From: Actinomycetota bacterium
Lineage (GTDB): Bacteria; Acidobacteriota; Blastocatellia; Chloracidobacteriales; Chloracidobacteriaceae
NCBI GenBank assembly: GCA_013298335.1
Contig: JAAFHI010000015.1
Location: 1 to 14,384, forward strand
Length of the DNA stretch: 14,384 nt
Reading direction: 5' to 3'
Shown here piece by piece: positions 1 through 8,179 of the stretch. The notes beneath the pieces were generated by a model that saw only the letters and a program-made list of their open reading frames with translations, was not told the DNA's origin and made no database searches. A program made the translations under genes and the position numbers. The first letter of the stretch is position 1; every line of letters begins with the position of its first letter.

Positions 1-1139
1 TAGGCTTCGACGTCCGCCGGGTTCGACTGGGGCGTCGTCAGGGCCGAGGCGAAGAAAAGATTTTCGCCGACGATCAGGACCCGCACCCGGACGACGAAGT
101 TCAGAATGGTCACCTGCTGCTCGTACGCTGTCCGGTCGCCGACCTTGATTGTTTTCGGCTCGCCGTAGGTCACCGGGGCTTCCTCGCGTCCGGCCTGTTT
201 GATTGCGGCCTGGATGCCCCGAATGCTGACTCCGGCCAGTTCCTTCGCGATTGTCGTCCGCTGGGCCTCGGTCAGTCCCGAAAGCGGAACCGACGGTTCC
301 CGGGCGCAGCCGATGAGGAAGCTGCCCGTCGGCATGACGGTGGCCAGAAAGGTGTGGCCTTTCATTCGCAGCATCTGGTCGAGCTTGATTGCCACCGGTT
401 CATCGGTGCCCGGACCGGGATCGCCGGGGAGGATGAACGACACCTGGCACTTTTTGGCGAACTCGTAATCGTAGGCCCGCCAGTCCTTCGGGGTCTGGTC
501 GTCGGTCCGGTCGATGGGGCCGGTCGGCGCGGCTTCGGTTCGGGTGAATGAACCAAAAGGCGTCCGGTTTTTATACCCCACGAGCGTGGTCAGGTCGGCG
601 ACGGTATCCATCCAGAAGATTTTCGGCGCGCCGCTCTTGGTGGCGAAATTGACGATGACCTGCCGGTCGCCGAAGTCGAGCGTGTAGAGCGGTTCCACGA
701 TGTCGAAGGGAATCGTCGCCCAGAAGTAGTTGATTTCAATGTCGTTCGCCGGACGGATGGATTTCGGGGCCGTGCCGTGGCGCGCCCGGAACGCTTTCCA
801 GAAGGCGGTTTTTTCATCCGCTTCGAGGAGTCGGCGACCTTGCGCATTGACCGGACGCGGTCCCTGAATCATGGCGATGAGCGCCTTGCCCGTCTCGGGC
901 GTCAGCGGCGCGGTCTGTTTGAGGTCGGTCCAGAGCGTCGGGCCGCAGACGAGCGCGTCGTCGAAAGCGGCGGGGGCGTCGGCGGGAGAATCGAAGAGTT
1001 TCCGCAGGATTTCTTCCGCCCGTCGGTTCAGTTCGGCGGGGGCCTTCTGATACCGGATTCCCGATTGTTGCGCTTTTCCACTGACCGGAACCGAAACGAG
1101 GGCGATGATGAGGGCGATGACTGCCTGGAACTTCTTCAT
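1..1139 (-). CDS. Secreted protein of unknown function, 3' end beyond left edge
   Basis: An open frame starts at the ATG at 1139-1137 and stays open for 379 codons to the left edge, so the C-terminus is missing. The N-terminus MKKFQAVIALIIALVSVPVS followed by GKAQQ is a typical signal peptide, so the product should be exported. The rest is soluble, mixed alpha/beta in composition, with no motif I recognise; three Cys residues occur near residues 65, 233 and 277. It begins 23 bases after the uppP stop, so the two genes are probably co-transcribed. High GC at third codon positions supports this frame over the short overlapping ORFs here. I do not recognise the family and assign no function. Confidence 0.8.
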   Translation of the reverse strand, partial: MKKFQAVIALIIALVSVPVSGKAQQSGIRYQKAPAELNRRAEEILRKLFDSPADAPAAFDDALVCGPTLWTDLKQTAPLTPETGKALIAMIQGPRPVNAQGRRLLEADEKTAFWKAFRARHGTAPKSIRPANDIEINYFWATIPFDIVEPLYTLDFGDRQVIVNFATKSGAPKIFWMDTVADLTTLVGYKNRTPFGSFTRTEAAPTGPIDRTDDQTPKDWRAYDYEFAKKCQVSFILPGDPGPGTDEPVAIKLDQMLRMKGHTFLATVMPTGSFLIGCAREPSVPLSGLTEAQRTTIAKELAGVSIRGIQAAIKQAGREEAPVTYGEPKTIKVGDRTAYEQQVTILNFVVRVRVLIVGENLFFASALTTPQSNPADVEA

Positions 1140-1162
1140 TCAAAAGCCTTCAGGGGAAATGG

Positions 1163-2014
1163 TCAGTTCGCTGAGACCACCTTGAACCAGAGCAGGGCAA
1201 AAATGACCGTGCCGAGGACGAGCCGGTAACCCACGAATATAAAGGTGTTGTGCGATTTGAGGTAGTACATCAGGAACGCAATCGCGGCGTACCCGCTGAC
1301 CATCGCGACGAGCGTGGCGACGCCGGTGGCGACGAGCATCGTTGAATCGAAGTACTTCACGCCGCGGACGAATTCCAGCACCCCCGCCGCGCCGACCGCC
1401 GGAATCGACATCAGGAACGAGAACCGCGCCGCCGTTTCACGGTTGAAACCGAGGAGCAGGCCGGCGGTAATGGTCGTTCCGCTGCGGGACGAGCCGGGAA
1501 TCAGCGCGCAGGCCTGGGCGAAGCCGATGGCGAGGGAATCGAGCCAGGTGAGGTTTTTTAAATCGTACTTTCGGGATCCGATGAACTCGGCGAGTGTGAG
1601 CAGGAGGGCGAGGCCGATCATTGCGCCGCCGATGACGTTAAGGTTTTTGGTGAAAGTGCCTTCGATCTGTTTCTTGAAGGCAAATCCGATGATGACGACC
1701 GGGATCGTGCCGATGATGATGTACCACCCCATGCGGGCGGCTTCCCCAAGCGGCTGGCGCGTCTTGGCGTAGGCGAGATTGTCGCCGAAAAATGCCAGGA
1801 AAATTTCCAGTAAATCCTTGAAAAAATAGGCGATAACCGCCACCAGCGTGCCCATCTGGATAACCGCGTTGAAGGCGGTGATCTGCTCCGGCGACAGTTT
1901 CTGATCGAGGTTGAAGAGCTTGTCGGCGAGGACGAGGTGGGCGGTGCTGCTGACCGGGATGAATTCGGTGAGTCCCTGGATGAGGCCAAGAAGAATCGCT
2001 TGAAGAATTGACAT
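1163..2014 (-). CDS. uppP: Undecaprenyl-diphosphatase UppP (BacA)
   Basis: Inner-membrane enzyme that removes one phosphate from undecaprenyl diphosphate, recycling the lipid carrier used for peptidoglycan and other envelope polymers. The 283-residue length is close to the family norm of about 270. The N-terminal family motif is present (GLTEFIPVSSTAHL, residues 14-27, with Glu17 and His26), as is the second active-site loop PGSSRSGTT (residues 173-181, with Arg177). About seven to eight hydrophobic segments cover the rest. The ATG at 2014 has no clear Shine-Dalgarno sequence upstream, but the protein starts exactly where UppP proteins normally start. It is divergent from the gene at 2086 across a 71-base spacer. 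Family overexpression is known to give bacitracin resistance. Confidence 0.95.
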   Translation of the reverse strand: MSILQAILLGLIQGLTEFIPVSSTAHLVLADKLFNLDQKLSPEQITAFNAVIQMGTLVAVIAYFFKDLLEIFLAFFGDNLAYAKTRQPLGEAARMGWYIIIGTIPVVIIGFAFKKQIEGTFTKNLNVIGGAMIGLALLLTLAEFIGSRKYDLKNLTWLDSLAIGFAQACALIPGSSRSGTTITAGLLLGFNRETAARFSFLMSIPAVGAAGVLEFVRGVKYFDSTMLVATGVATLVAMVSGYAAIAFLMYYLKSHNTFIFVGYRLVLGTVIFALLWFKVVSAN

Positions 2015-2085
2015 CGTGGAAGGTTCGGCGGAAAGTTCCGCAACTACAAGATTCAGAATGGATTCCGTGTGTTCGGGAGGCCGCC

Positions 2086-2544
2086 ATGCTAGCCCATCGT
2101 TTCGTTCCCCGCATCTGCTTTTTGGCCGTTTTCGCGTTGCTTGCGGCGGTTTCTTCGCAATCCGTTCCGGTGACGGCGCAGACGGGGCAGCGGGCGCGGT
2201 TGTACGCGAGCATCCACGACCTCAGGACGAAGCAGCCGATTCGCGATGTCCGGGTGCAGGTCTATCCGGCGCGACCGGGCGCGGGATTCGCCATCGAGAC
2301 CGACAAGCACGGCCAGGCCGCGCATATCGGCGTCCCGGAAGGACTGTATCGGGTGTTGATCGTGAAGGAAGGCTATGCCTCGGTCGAGGTGACGGACGTC
2401 GTCACGACCGGTTCGCGTCCGGTGCGGCTCAATATCGAACTTCTGAAAGCCGATCTCGCGCCTTACAAGGTAAAACGCATCAAGTATGAACCGTCGCTCG
2501 TCGAGGTCGAGGACAGCGGGATTCGGATTGTGATCAGAGGGTAG
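2086..2544 (+). CDS. Small secreted protein with a carboxypeptidase-regulatory-like beta-sandwich
   Basis: 152 residues from the ATG at 2086, chosen over an in-frame start at 2008 because GGGAGG (2075-2080) lies five bases upstream and a signal peptide follows directly (hydrophobic residues about 10-27, likely cleavage near VTA-QTG at 32). The mature part contains a pattern usual for CarboxypepD_reg/PEGA-like domains: a 'T(K)QPI(R)DVRVQVYP' opening, then 'TDKHGQA', then 'VPEGLYRVLIVKEGYASVEVT'. Such domains are non-catalytic and usually serve as structural or binding modules outside the cytoplasm. No partner domain is attached. It stands alone on the plus strand, divergent from uppP and convergent with the LolA-like gene. 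Export is well supported; the role is unknown. Confidence 0.8.
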   Translation: MLAHRFVPRICFLAVFALLAAVSSQSVPVTAQTGQRARLYASIHDLRTKQPIRDVRVQVYPARPGAGFAIETDKHGQAAHIGVPEGLYRVLIVKEGYASVEVTDVVTTGSRPVRLNIELLKADLAPYKVKRIKYEPSLVEVEDSGIRIVIRG

Positions 2545-2689
2545 GGGATGGGGGACAGGGCATGGGGCATGGTGAAGTCAGGCCCTGCTCCTTTTCCGTT
2601 CTCCTGGCCGTAGTCCCCATTCCCTGAGACATGGAAAAAGGGATGGAACCTGGTTTTCACCATGCCCCATCCCCTATTCCCTATTCCCC
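2544..2689. repeat. Two inverted heptamer arrays forming a long hairpin between convergent genes
   Basis: The spacer between the plus-strand stop (2542-2544) and the minus-strand stop (2697-2699) contains 7-base units. On the left are GGGGATG (2544-2550), GGGGACA (2551-2557) and two GGGCATG copies (2558-2571). On the right, read on the minus strand, are related units at 2662-2689. Positions 2562-2576 and 2656-2670 are a perfect 15-base inverted repeat, and pairing continues outwards with a few mismatches to 2544/2688. The folded RNA would have about 30 base pairs around a loop of roughly 80 bases. It could end transcription from both sides, although no T-run follows it. Confidence 0.75.
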
Positions 2690-2696
2690 GTCTTCG

Positions 2697-3386
2697 CTAT
2701 CCCCGAACGACTTTGTACTTGCTGTAGTCAACCTTGAAGCTCGCTTCGGGAATCGCCTTCATCAGGTTGATGTTGGTCAGTTTGATCTCGGTGTATTCGG
2801 TCCTGCCGAAGATGATCTGTCTGACCGGCAGCCAGTTCTGGTGGCTGACCCAGACTTCGATGCGGTTATAGCCGGCGGCGGTTTTCGGCGTCAGGGTGAT
2901 TTTCGTCACCGCCTGTCCGTTGAAGGTTTCCTCGCCGTTGAAGGTCGCGTTGAAGTTCTGTTGAATCTTCGCGCCGCTCGTGAGGATGGTCAGCAGGTTG
3001 GTGGTCGAGGTCTTGGCGGCGACCTTGCTGGTGGTACTGACGAACGCCTGATTCAGGCTCGGCTCGATCAGGATGGCTTCGTCGCCGATGACCGCCACGG
3101 TTTTCACCTGCGGCTTGGAGTAGTTGATGCGGAGGCGACGCGGGTTCTTGTTGAACAGCAGGTCGCCGATCTGAAGCGGCTCACGGATGCCGAGCTGGGT
3201 ATTGGTCTTCTGATGCGAAACGGTCGCCTTGAGGCCGCTCAACTGGCGGCTGGCTTCCTGAAGATTGGTGACCACGGTATTGAGGTCGGGAGCAGCCATC
3301 GGGGCGGCGGCGGCGCGCGGCGCGCTCGCGGAAAAGGCGGCGGCGCTCAAAAGCATCAGGGCGCACGCAAAATACAGACGTTTCAT
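2697..3386 (-). CDS. LolA-like periplasmic lipoprotein-carrier-fold protein
   Basis: 229 residues with a clear signal peptide (MKRLYFACALMLLSAAAF..., cleavage near AAA-AP around residue 27). The body resembles the LolA/LolB fold: an N-terminal helix 'LNTVVTNLQEASRQLSGLKATVSHQ', then successive amphipathic beta strands, and a C-terminal section 'RIEVWVSHQNWLPVRQIIF...YTEIKLTNINLMKAIPEASFKV' that matches the usual end of LolA-type domains (strand, 'LP', strand, 'F.F.P'). LolA proteins carry lipoproteins through the periplasm to the outer membrane. The start is fixed by AAGGAGA (3391-3397, minus strand) four bases before the ATG. It is the last gene of the minus-strand run. Assignment is from pattern only; DUF-type LolA-fold proteins with other roles are possible. 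Confidence 0.7.
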   Translation of the reverse strand: MKRLYFACALMLLSAAAFSASAPRAAAAPMAAPDLNTVVTNLQEASRQLSGLKATVSHQKTNTQLGIREPLQIGDLLFNKNPRRLRINYSKPQVKTVAVIGDEAILIEPSLNQAFVSTTSKVAAKTSTTNLLTILTSGAKIQQNFNATFNGEETFNGQAVTKITLTPKTAAGYNRIEVWVSHQNWLPVRQIIFGRTEYTEIKLTNINLMKAIPEASFKVDYSKYKVVRG

Positions 3387-3471
3387 ATCTTCTCCTTGCG
3401 AATATCTCTCACGGAATCGGTTCGGCGCCGTGCATCGGGAAAGCGAAGCACGCTATGTGCCCGTCCGTCAA

Positions 3472-3831
3472 TCATTCAAACCAAGTGTTATAGCCGACGA
3501 CGTACTTTCCGGTGACGTCGGTCACGACTTCGAAGTGCTTGACCCGGACGGGCCGTTTCAACCGGTCGCGACCGGCGGATTCGAGCAATCCGGCGACCGT
3601 CCGGTCGGGCGCAACGTTCGACAGGTCGTTGACGCTGAAAAACTCCGGTCGGGTTGCACTGCCCATCGGAATCGGCGCGTTTTTCTGGGAAGGTTTGCGT
3701 TCGTCGAAGAATCCGGCGGGAATCAGGAAGATGAAGGCGAGGATCAGGACGCAGAGTACGTCGTACTGCCACGAGCCCCGTTCGTAGTGCCACAGCACCG
3801 TTGCCTTGATGATTCCGAAGATCTTTCCCAT
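3472..3831 (-). CDS. Single-pass inner-membrane protein of unknown function
   Basis: 119 residues. The N-terminus is a short cytosolic-looking stretch with 'LWHYERGSWQYDVLCVLILAFIFLIP', where residues 24-40 form one transmembrane segment. It is followed by 'FFDERKP' and an approximately 75-residue soluble domain ending in 'HFEVVTDVTGKYVVGYNTWFE'. There is no signal-peptidase site. The start lies six bases after the stop of the ABC ATPase, with AAAGGG in the ATPase 3' end as a possible ribosome site, so the two are translated from one message. I recognise the 'WHYERG.WQYD' block only as something that recurs beside such genes in acidobacteria from memory, not as a named family. It might be an accessory subunit of the neighbouring ABC system; that is inference. 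Confidence 0.75.
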   Translation of the reverse strand: MGKIFGIIKATVLWHYERGSWQYDVLCVLILAFIFLIPAGFFDERKPSQKNAPIPMGSATRPEFFSVNDLSNVAPDRTVAGLLESAGRDRLKRPVRVKHFEVVTDVTGKYVVGYNTWFE

Positions 3832-3837
3832 TTTCGC

Positions 3838-4530
<693 letters not shown>

Positions 4531-4539
4531 CAGGAAAAA

Positions 4540-4620
4540 GGGGTCAGGGGTCAGGGATCAGGGGGCAGGGATGTGGGATTTGGCCTTTTGCCTGATCCCT
4601 GATTCCTGGTCCCTGATCCC
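4540..4620. repeat. Heptamer arrays in inverted orientation inside the operon
   Basis: Six in-phase 7-base units run from 4540 to 4581: GGGGTCA twice (4540-4553), GGGATCA (4554-4560), GGGGGCA (4561-4567), then GGGATGT and GGGATTT. Four units of the opposite orientation follow at 4593-4620, two of them exactly TGATCCC, the complement of GGGATCA. Positions 4551-4562 and 4591-4602 pair perfectly over 12 bases, and pairing with wobbles extends to 4539/4614. The array fills the whole gap between the lipoprotein stop and the ATPase start. Confidence 0.8.
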
Positions 4621-5615
4621 TACTCCTTGTCAAGATTTATCGCCTTCAAGCCGTCTTCATTTTTCAACGAGAAGACCTCTTCCGGCAACGATTCGGGGTT
4701 GATTTCCGGTTCGCGGAAACTGACCCGCAGGGCGTAACCGTCGGTCGGTCGGATGATCCGGACCGATTTCGGCAGTTTGCGCATCGTGCCGTCGTTGTTG
4801 GTGTAGTCCTCAAACTCGGAAACCGTGCTCAGGGTGCCGTTTTCCTCGAAAACTTCGAGCCGCGCGAGCGGCGTGCCCTGGCGCGTGCGGTCGAACCAGT
4901 AGCTGAATTGCGGGACCCACTGGCCGTCCGCCCGCCGCGACGTGACGTAGAGCACGTAGTAGGTTTTGGTCACCCGGCGCGCCGGCACCGTCGCCGTTCC
5001 CGGCTCGGTCTCCTCGCGGAGCGATTCAAACACCGAGTAGCCCACTTCGCCCGAAGCAGTCGGAATCGGCGGCGGAAGCAGCGGCATCGAAAGATGCTGC
5101 GGACGCAGGTGCGCGAACGTGCTCACGTCCTTCGCTTCCTTTTCGTCCATCTTGTTGGTGTTGAAGGCGTACTGTTTGCGGTTCGTCCCGGTGATGAACG
5201 CCCGACGGTCCGTCGGATAGAACACCGCCACCGTGAAGTGCTCGCCGTCGCTCGTCATGTCGGCCAGTTTGCCGAGCAGCGAGGCATCCACCTGCATGCG
5301 GATCTGCTGCGGACGCTGGAGCACCAGAAAGCCGTTCGCCGAAGGGTAGGCCTTGCCCGTGCCGCGACTCGATTCCTTGTAATCGGTGAATTGAAGCTGC
5401 GCGCTCGCCTTGAGGCTTTTGATTTCCTGAATGGCGTTGATCCGGTTGACGAGTTCGGTGACCGGGACCGCCGATTTCACCGGAATGACGGGCGGCAGCG
5501 TGACTTTCGAGGTGATGCACCCTCCGGTCACGAGCAGCAGACCGCCAAGCAGCGCCGCGCAAAGGGCGTGCGTCCGGCGGCGAAGGGGGCGTTCGCGATA
5601 ACTCTCCTGATCCAT
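4620..5615 (-). CDS. Outer-membrane lipoprotein with LolA/LolB-like fold (putative)
   Basis: 331 residues from the ATG at 5615. An upstream TTG at 5720 would add 35 residues in front of the signal sequence and is unlikely. The N-terminus has basic residues, a hydrophobic stretch (17-30) and a Cys at 33 in 'LLLVTGGC', an imperfect lipobox, so the mature protein is probably lipid-anchored. The next part, 'LVNRINAIQEIKSLKASAQLQF', 'FLVLQRPQQIRMQVDASLLGKLADMTSDGEHFTVAVF' and the end 'SLPEEVFSL', follows the order of helix, strands and final motif seen in LolB/DUF4292-type proteins. In LolB this fold receives lipoproteins from LolA at the outer membrane. It lies 112 bases after jag and directly before the LolD-like ATPase. 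The lipoprotein call is firmer than the LolB-like role. Confidence 0.75.
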   Translation of the reverse strand: MDQESYRERPLRRRTHALCAALLGGLLLVTGGCITSKVTLPPVIPVKSAVPVTELVNRINAIQEIKSLKASAQLQFTDYKESSRGTGKAYPSANGFLVLQRPQQIRMQVDASLLGKLADMTSDGEHFTVAVFYPTDRRAFITGTNRKQYAFNTNKMDEKEAKDVSTFAHLRPQHLSMPLLPPPIPTASGEVGYSVFESLREETEPGTATVPARRVTKTYYVLYVTSRRADGQWVPQFSYWFDRTRQGTPLARLEVFEENGTLSTVSEFEDYTNNDGTMRKLPKSVRIIRPTDGYALRVSFREPEINPESLPEEVFSLKNEDGLKAINLDKE

Positions 5616-5727
5616 GCGTGCTTCGGTTCTCAATGGTGATTGTGTAATGGCGTTCGAGAGTGAACAGCGGTGAAATGTCTGAAAATTCAATTCAATCGGA
5701 TGGGAAGGCGGAATTTTCAACCGTGAA

Positions 5728-6228
5728 TCAGGCGGGATGGACGACGATTTTGCGGTCGTCCCCGGAACCGATGCTTTCGGTCCGGACCGCCGGGTTGGCC
5801 GTCAGTACCGTGTGGATGATGCGCCGTTCCGACGCGCTCATCGGGCTGAAGGTGAACGGACGTTGCAGTTTCAGGACCTGCGCCGCCGCCGCGTCGGCCA
5901 TCAGGCGCAGTTCGCGTTCGCGGCCCGCGCGGTAGTGGTTGGCGTCGCACCGGACGTGCAGTTCGCCCGCGGCGTACCGCGCGGCGATGCGCTCGGCGAG
6001 ATGCTCCAGCGCGTTCAGCAACTCCGCGCCGCGTCCGAGCAGCCCGCCCACGTCCTTGCCGGTGAAATTGACGTGCAGTTCGTTGCCGACCGTCTCGTAA
6101 GTGAAATCCAGATTGAGATTTCCGTATTCCAGAATGCCGTCGAGAAAATCGGCGACGGCGTCCTCGGCGGTCAGCGGTTCGGCGGCGGAAACGTCTTCCG
6201 CCGGTTCAATGGTGTTGATCTCGTCCAC
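5728..6228 (-). CDS. khpB: RNA-binding protein Jag/KhpB (KH and R3H domains)
   Basis: 166 residues. Begins at GTG (6228) with GAGGGA six bases upstream. Residues about 20-45 match the linker/helix that opens the Jag KH domain ('AVADFLDGILEYGNLNLDFTYE'); the KH core includes 'VGGLLGRGAELLNALEHLAERIA' (60-82). Residues 125-166 form the R3H domain, with the typical 'SASERRIIHTVL' and a terminal 'IGSGDDRKIVVHP'. Jag proteins bind RNA and affect cell-envelope growth. Its place after yidC is the classical one. It lacks the Jag-N domain found in many Firmicutes. The usual KH loop sequence GRRG reads GRGA here, which may weaken RNA binding. Confidence 0.92.
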   Translation of the reverse strand: MDEINTIEPAEDVSAAEPLTAEDAVADFLDGILEYGNLNLDFTYETVGNELHVNFTGKDVGGLLGRGAELLNALEHLAERIAARYAAGELHVRCDANHYRAGRERELRLMADAAAAQVLKLQRPFTFSPMSASERRIIHTVLTANPAVRTESIGSGDDRKIVVHPA

Positions 6229-6249
6229 GTTCAGTCCCTCTTGCGTCCT

Positions 6250-6310
6250 GAATCGAGAATCGCCGTTCCGGGTATCCCGAACGCGTAACTCTCAATTCTC
6301 AATTCTCAAT
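6250..6310. repeat. Intergenic heptamers and small hairpin between yidC and jag
   Basis: Two GAATCG[A/C] units (6250-6263) are followed by a hairpin, 6264-6272 with 6276-6283 around a three-base loop and one bulged base. After it come three perfect TCTCAAT copies (6290-6310), ending five bases from the yidC stop. TCTCAAT is the complement of ATTGAGA, the unit of the array at 10852. No gene lies in this 87-base spacer. Confidence 0.75.
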
Positions 6311-6315
6311 TCCCT

Positions 6316-8130
6316 TCAGGCCGTCCGCGGCTTGAGATTCTTCTTCTTGCCGTCGGCCGGGGCCTCGGTCGCCGTCGCGGTGGGCGGCGTTACGGGCGGC
6401 AGCATCCGGTTGATGATGAGCTGCGAAACGATGCCGATGATGTTGCCGGCCATCCAGTAGACCACCAGTCCGCTCGGCGCGCTCCAGAAGAAGAAACCCG
6501 CGAAAATGATCGGCATGACCCAGACCATGATCTTGCGCTGCATCTCCATCGCCGGGTCGGGCGCCGTCGTCGGCTGCGGCATCAGGTAGCTCTGTCCGAT
6601 CTGCGTGATACAGAGCGCGACCGGCAGGATGTGCCACGGGTCGGGGGCCGACAGGTCGTGCAGCCATCCGGCGAAAAACGCCTGCCGGAGGTCCACCGAC
6701 TGCTGAAGGTAGATGTACATCGCGAAGAACACCGGCATCTGGAGCACCAGCGGCAGACAGCCCATGACCGGCAGGCTGTCCTTCGTCGCCTGCATCTGCT
6801 CCTTCTGAAGCTGGAGCATCCGCGGGTCGTCCATTTTGACCTTCTGGCGCTGGAGTTCCTTGTACCGCTCCTGAAGCTCCTTGATGCGCGGCGCGTGAAC
6901 CGATGCCTTGCGGAAGGACGAAGCCGTTTTCCAGCGCAGCGGGAAGAGCAGCAGGTTGACGACGACGGTCACCAGCACGATTGCCCAGCCGTAATTGTGG
7001 ACCTGGGCGTAGAAAAACCGCAGCAGCCAGTCGAGGAGCGGAATCATCGGGCGGACGATGAAAGACATCCATCCATAGTCGATGAGGCCACGCAGGTCGG
7101 CGGTGGATTTCCGTTCCTTCTGGATGAATCCGTTCGCCACCAGCAGGTAGGTCCGATCCTTGGGGCCGAGATAGACGGTGTTGACCGCGCCATTTTCGAC
7201 CGCGAGACTGGCCGTCACGTACTCCCGTTTGCCCGCTTTGCCGCTCACGATGCTATCCACCTGCATGCCGTGCAGGGACGCCGTCGCGACGGGTCTGGCG
7301 GGAACGAAGGCGAAGGCAAAGTAGTGGTCGGTGAGTCCGCCCCAGGAGACGTTGGCGAAATTCTGCGGCGCTTCGGGCTTGACCGACGAGAACCCGATGA
7401 AGCGCGAGTTCGTGTCGTAGACGACCGCCTGCGGCGGCGTGTGGGTGTATCCGTCGTAATCCTTGATCGACTGATCGCCGAAATTGGGACCGATGCCGAC
7501 TTCCGTCGGAATCGGCTGGCCCGCGCGACGGGCGTCCATAACGTAGTCGAAGAGGAACTGACCGCCGCGGAAGACGAATTTCTTCGTCACCGTCGTTCCG
7601 GTGGCGTCGGCCAGCGTAAAGGTGAGTTCCTTCGTGTCGCCGTCCGCAATGGAAAGGCTCGTGATGTCGCCGACCGTGTAGTTGGAGGTGTTGAGAACGG
7701 TTTCGAGCGCCTTGTCGGCGGGAATCCGGACCTGAAAGGCCGCACCGAGTTCCGCCGGGACCTTGTCGTCAACCTTGTGCGCCCGCGTCGAAATCAGGTT
7801 CAGTTCGGGCGAGCCGTCGCCGGCCTTGAGTTTGCGTCCGTTGGGAAGCTGTTTCAGAACGAACTTCGTCATCACCGCGCCGGTATTCGAGAACGTCGCC
7901 TTCCAGAGACTGGTTTCGACGGTCACGTCTTTCGGCGGCCCCATGGTGACGGGGACGACGACCGGGGCGGGTGTCGGTACACCTGGTACCGGGGCCGGCT
8001 GACCCGGCGTCGGCGCGGCCTGCTCGACCGGTTTCTTGTCGGCTGGCGGCGTCGGGGCGAAGAAGTACTGCCACGCCAGCATCACGCCGAGCGAGAGAGC
8101 GAGGGCCAGTGCAACGCGGGTCTTTTCCAT
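6316..8130 (-). CDS. yidC: Membrane protein insertase YidC
   Basis: 604 residues, the size of Gram-negative YidC. It inserts and folds inner-membrane proteins, alone or with SecYEG. Order: N-terminal transmembrane anchor (6-24), a proline-rich linker (27-65), the large periplasmic beta-domain (about 66-340), then the conserved insertase core from 'LIDYGWMSFIVRPMIPLL' (349-366) to 'IINRML' (572-577). The core includes the cytosolic hairpin (401-450), 'GCLPLVLQMPVFFAMY' (457-472) and the family block 'LRQAFFAGWLHDLSAPDP' (481-498). The groove arginine of E. coli (Arg366) corresponds to Asn392 in my hand alignment. The C-terminus is basic (KKKNLKPR), as expected for ribosome contact. It follows yidD by 49 bases. 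Confidence 0.98.
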   Translation of the reverse strand: MEKTRVALALALSLGVMLAWQYFFAPTPPADKKPVEQAAPTPGQPAPVPGVPTPAPVVVPVTMGPPKDVTVETSLWKATFSNTGAVMTKFVLKQLPNGRKLKAGDGSPELNLISTRAHKVDDKVPAELGAAFQVRIPADKALETVLNTSNYTVGDITSLSIADGDTKELTFTLADATGTTVTKKFVFRGGQFLFDYVMDARRAGQPIPTEVGIGPNFGDQSIKDYDGYTHTPPQAVVYDTNSRFIGFSSVKPEAPQNFANVSWGGLTDHYFAFAFVPARPVATASLHGMQVDSIVSGKAGKREYVTASLAVENGAVNTVYLGPKDRTYLLVANGFIQKERKSTADLRGLIDYGWMSFIVRPMIPLLDWLLRFFYAQVHNYGWAIVLVTVVVNLLLFPLRWKTASSFRKASVHAPRIKELQERYKELQRQKVKMDDPRMLQLQKEQMQATKDSLPVMGCLPLVLQMPVFFAMYIYLQQSVDLRQAFFAGWLHDLSAPDPWHILPVALCITQIGQSYLMPQPTTAPDPAMEMQRKIMVWVMPIIFAGFFFWSAPSGLVVYWMAGNIIGIVSQLIINRMLPPVTPPTATATEAPADGKKKNLKPRTA

Positions 8131-8179
8131 AAATGTTGGTTCGAGGTCCTTTCAGCCGCCGTCCCCGCGGACGCGGCTC

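Noticed and set aside
2008..2085. Upstream in-frame start for the small secreted protein
   Set aside because: Would put 26 polar residues before the signal peptide; the ATG at 2086 has GGGAGG five bases upstream. Similar reasoning removed the starts at 5720, 10520, 11029, 12606 and 8572.
4540..4620. CRISPR-like array
   Set aside because: Units are only seven bases with no spacers between them, and no cas genes are present.
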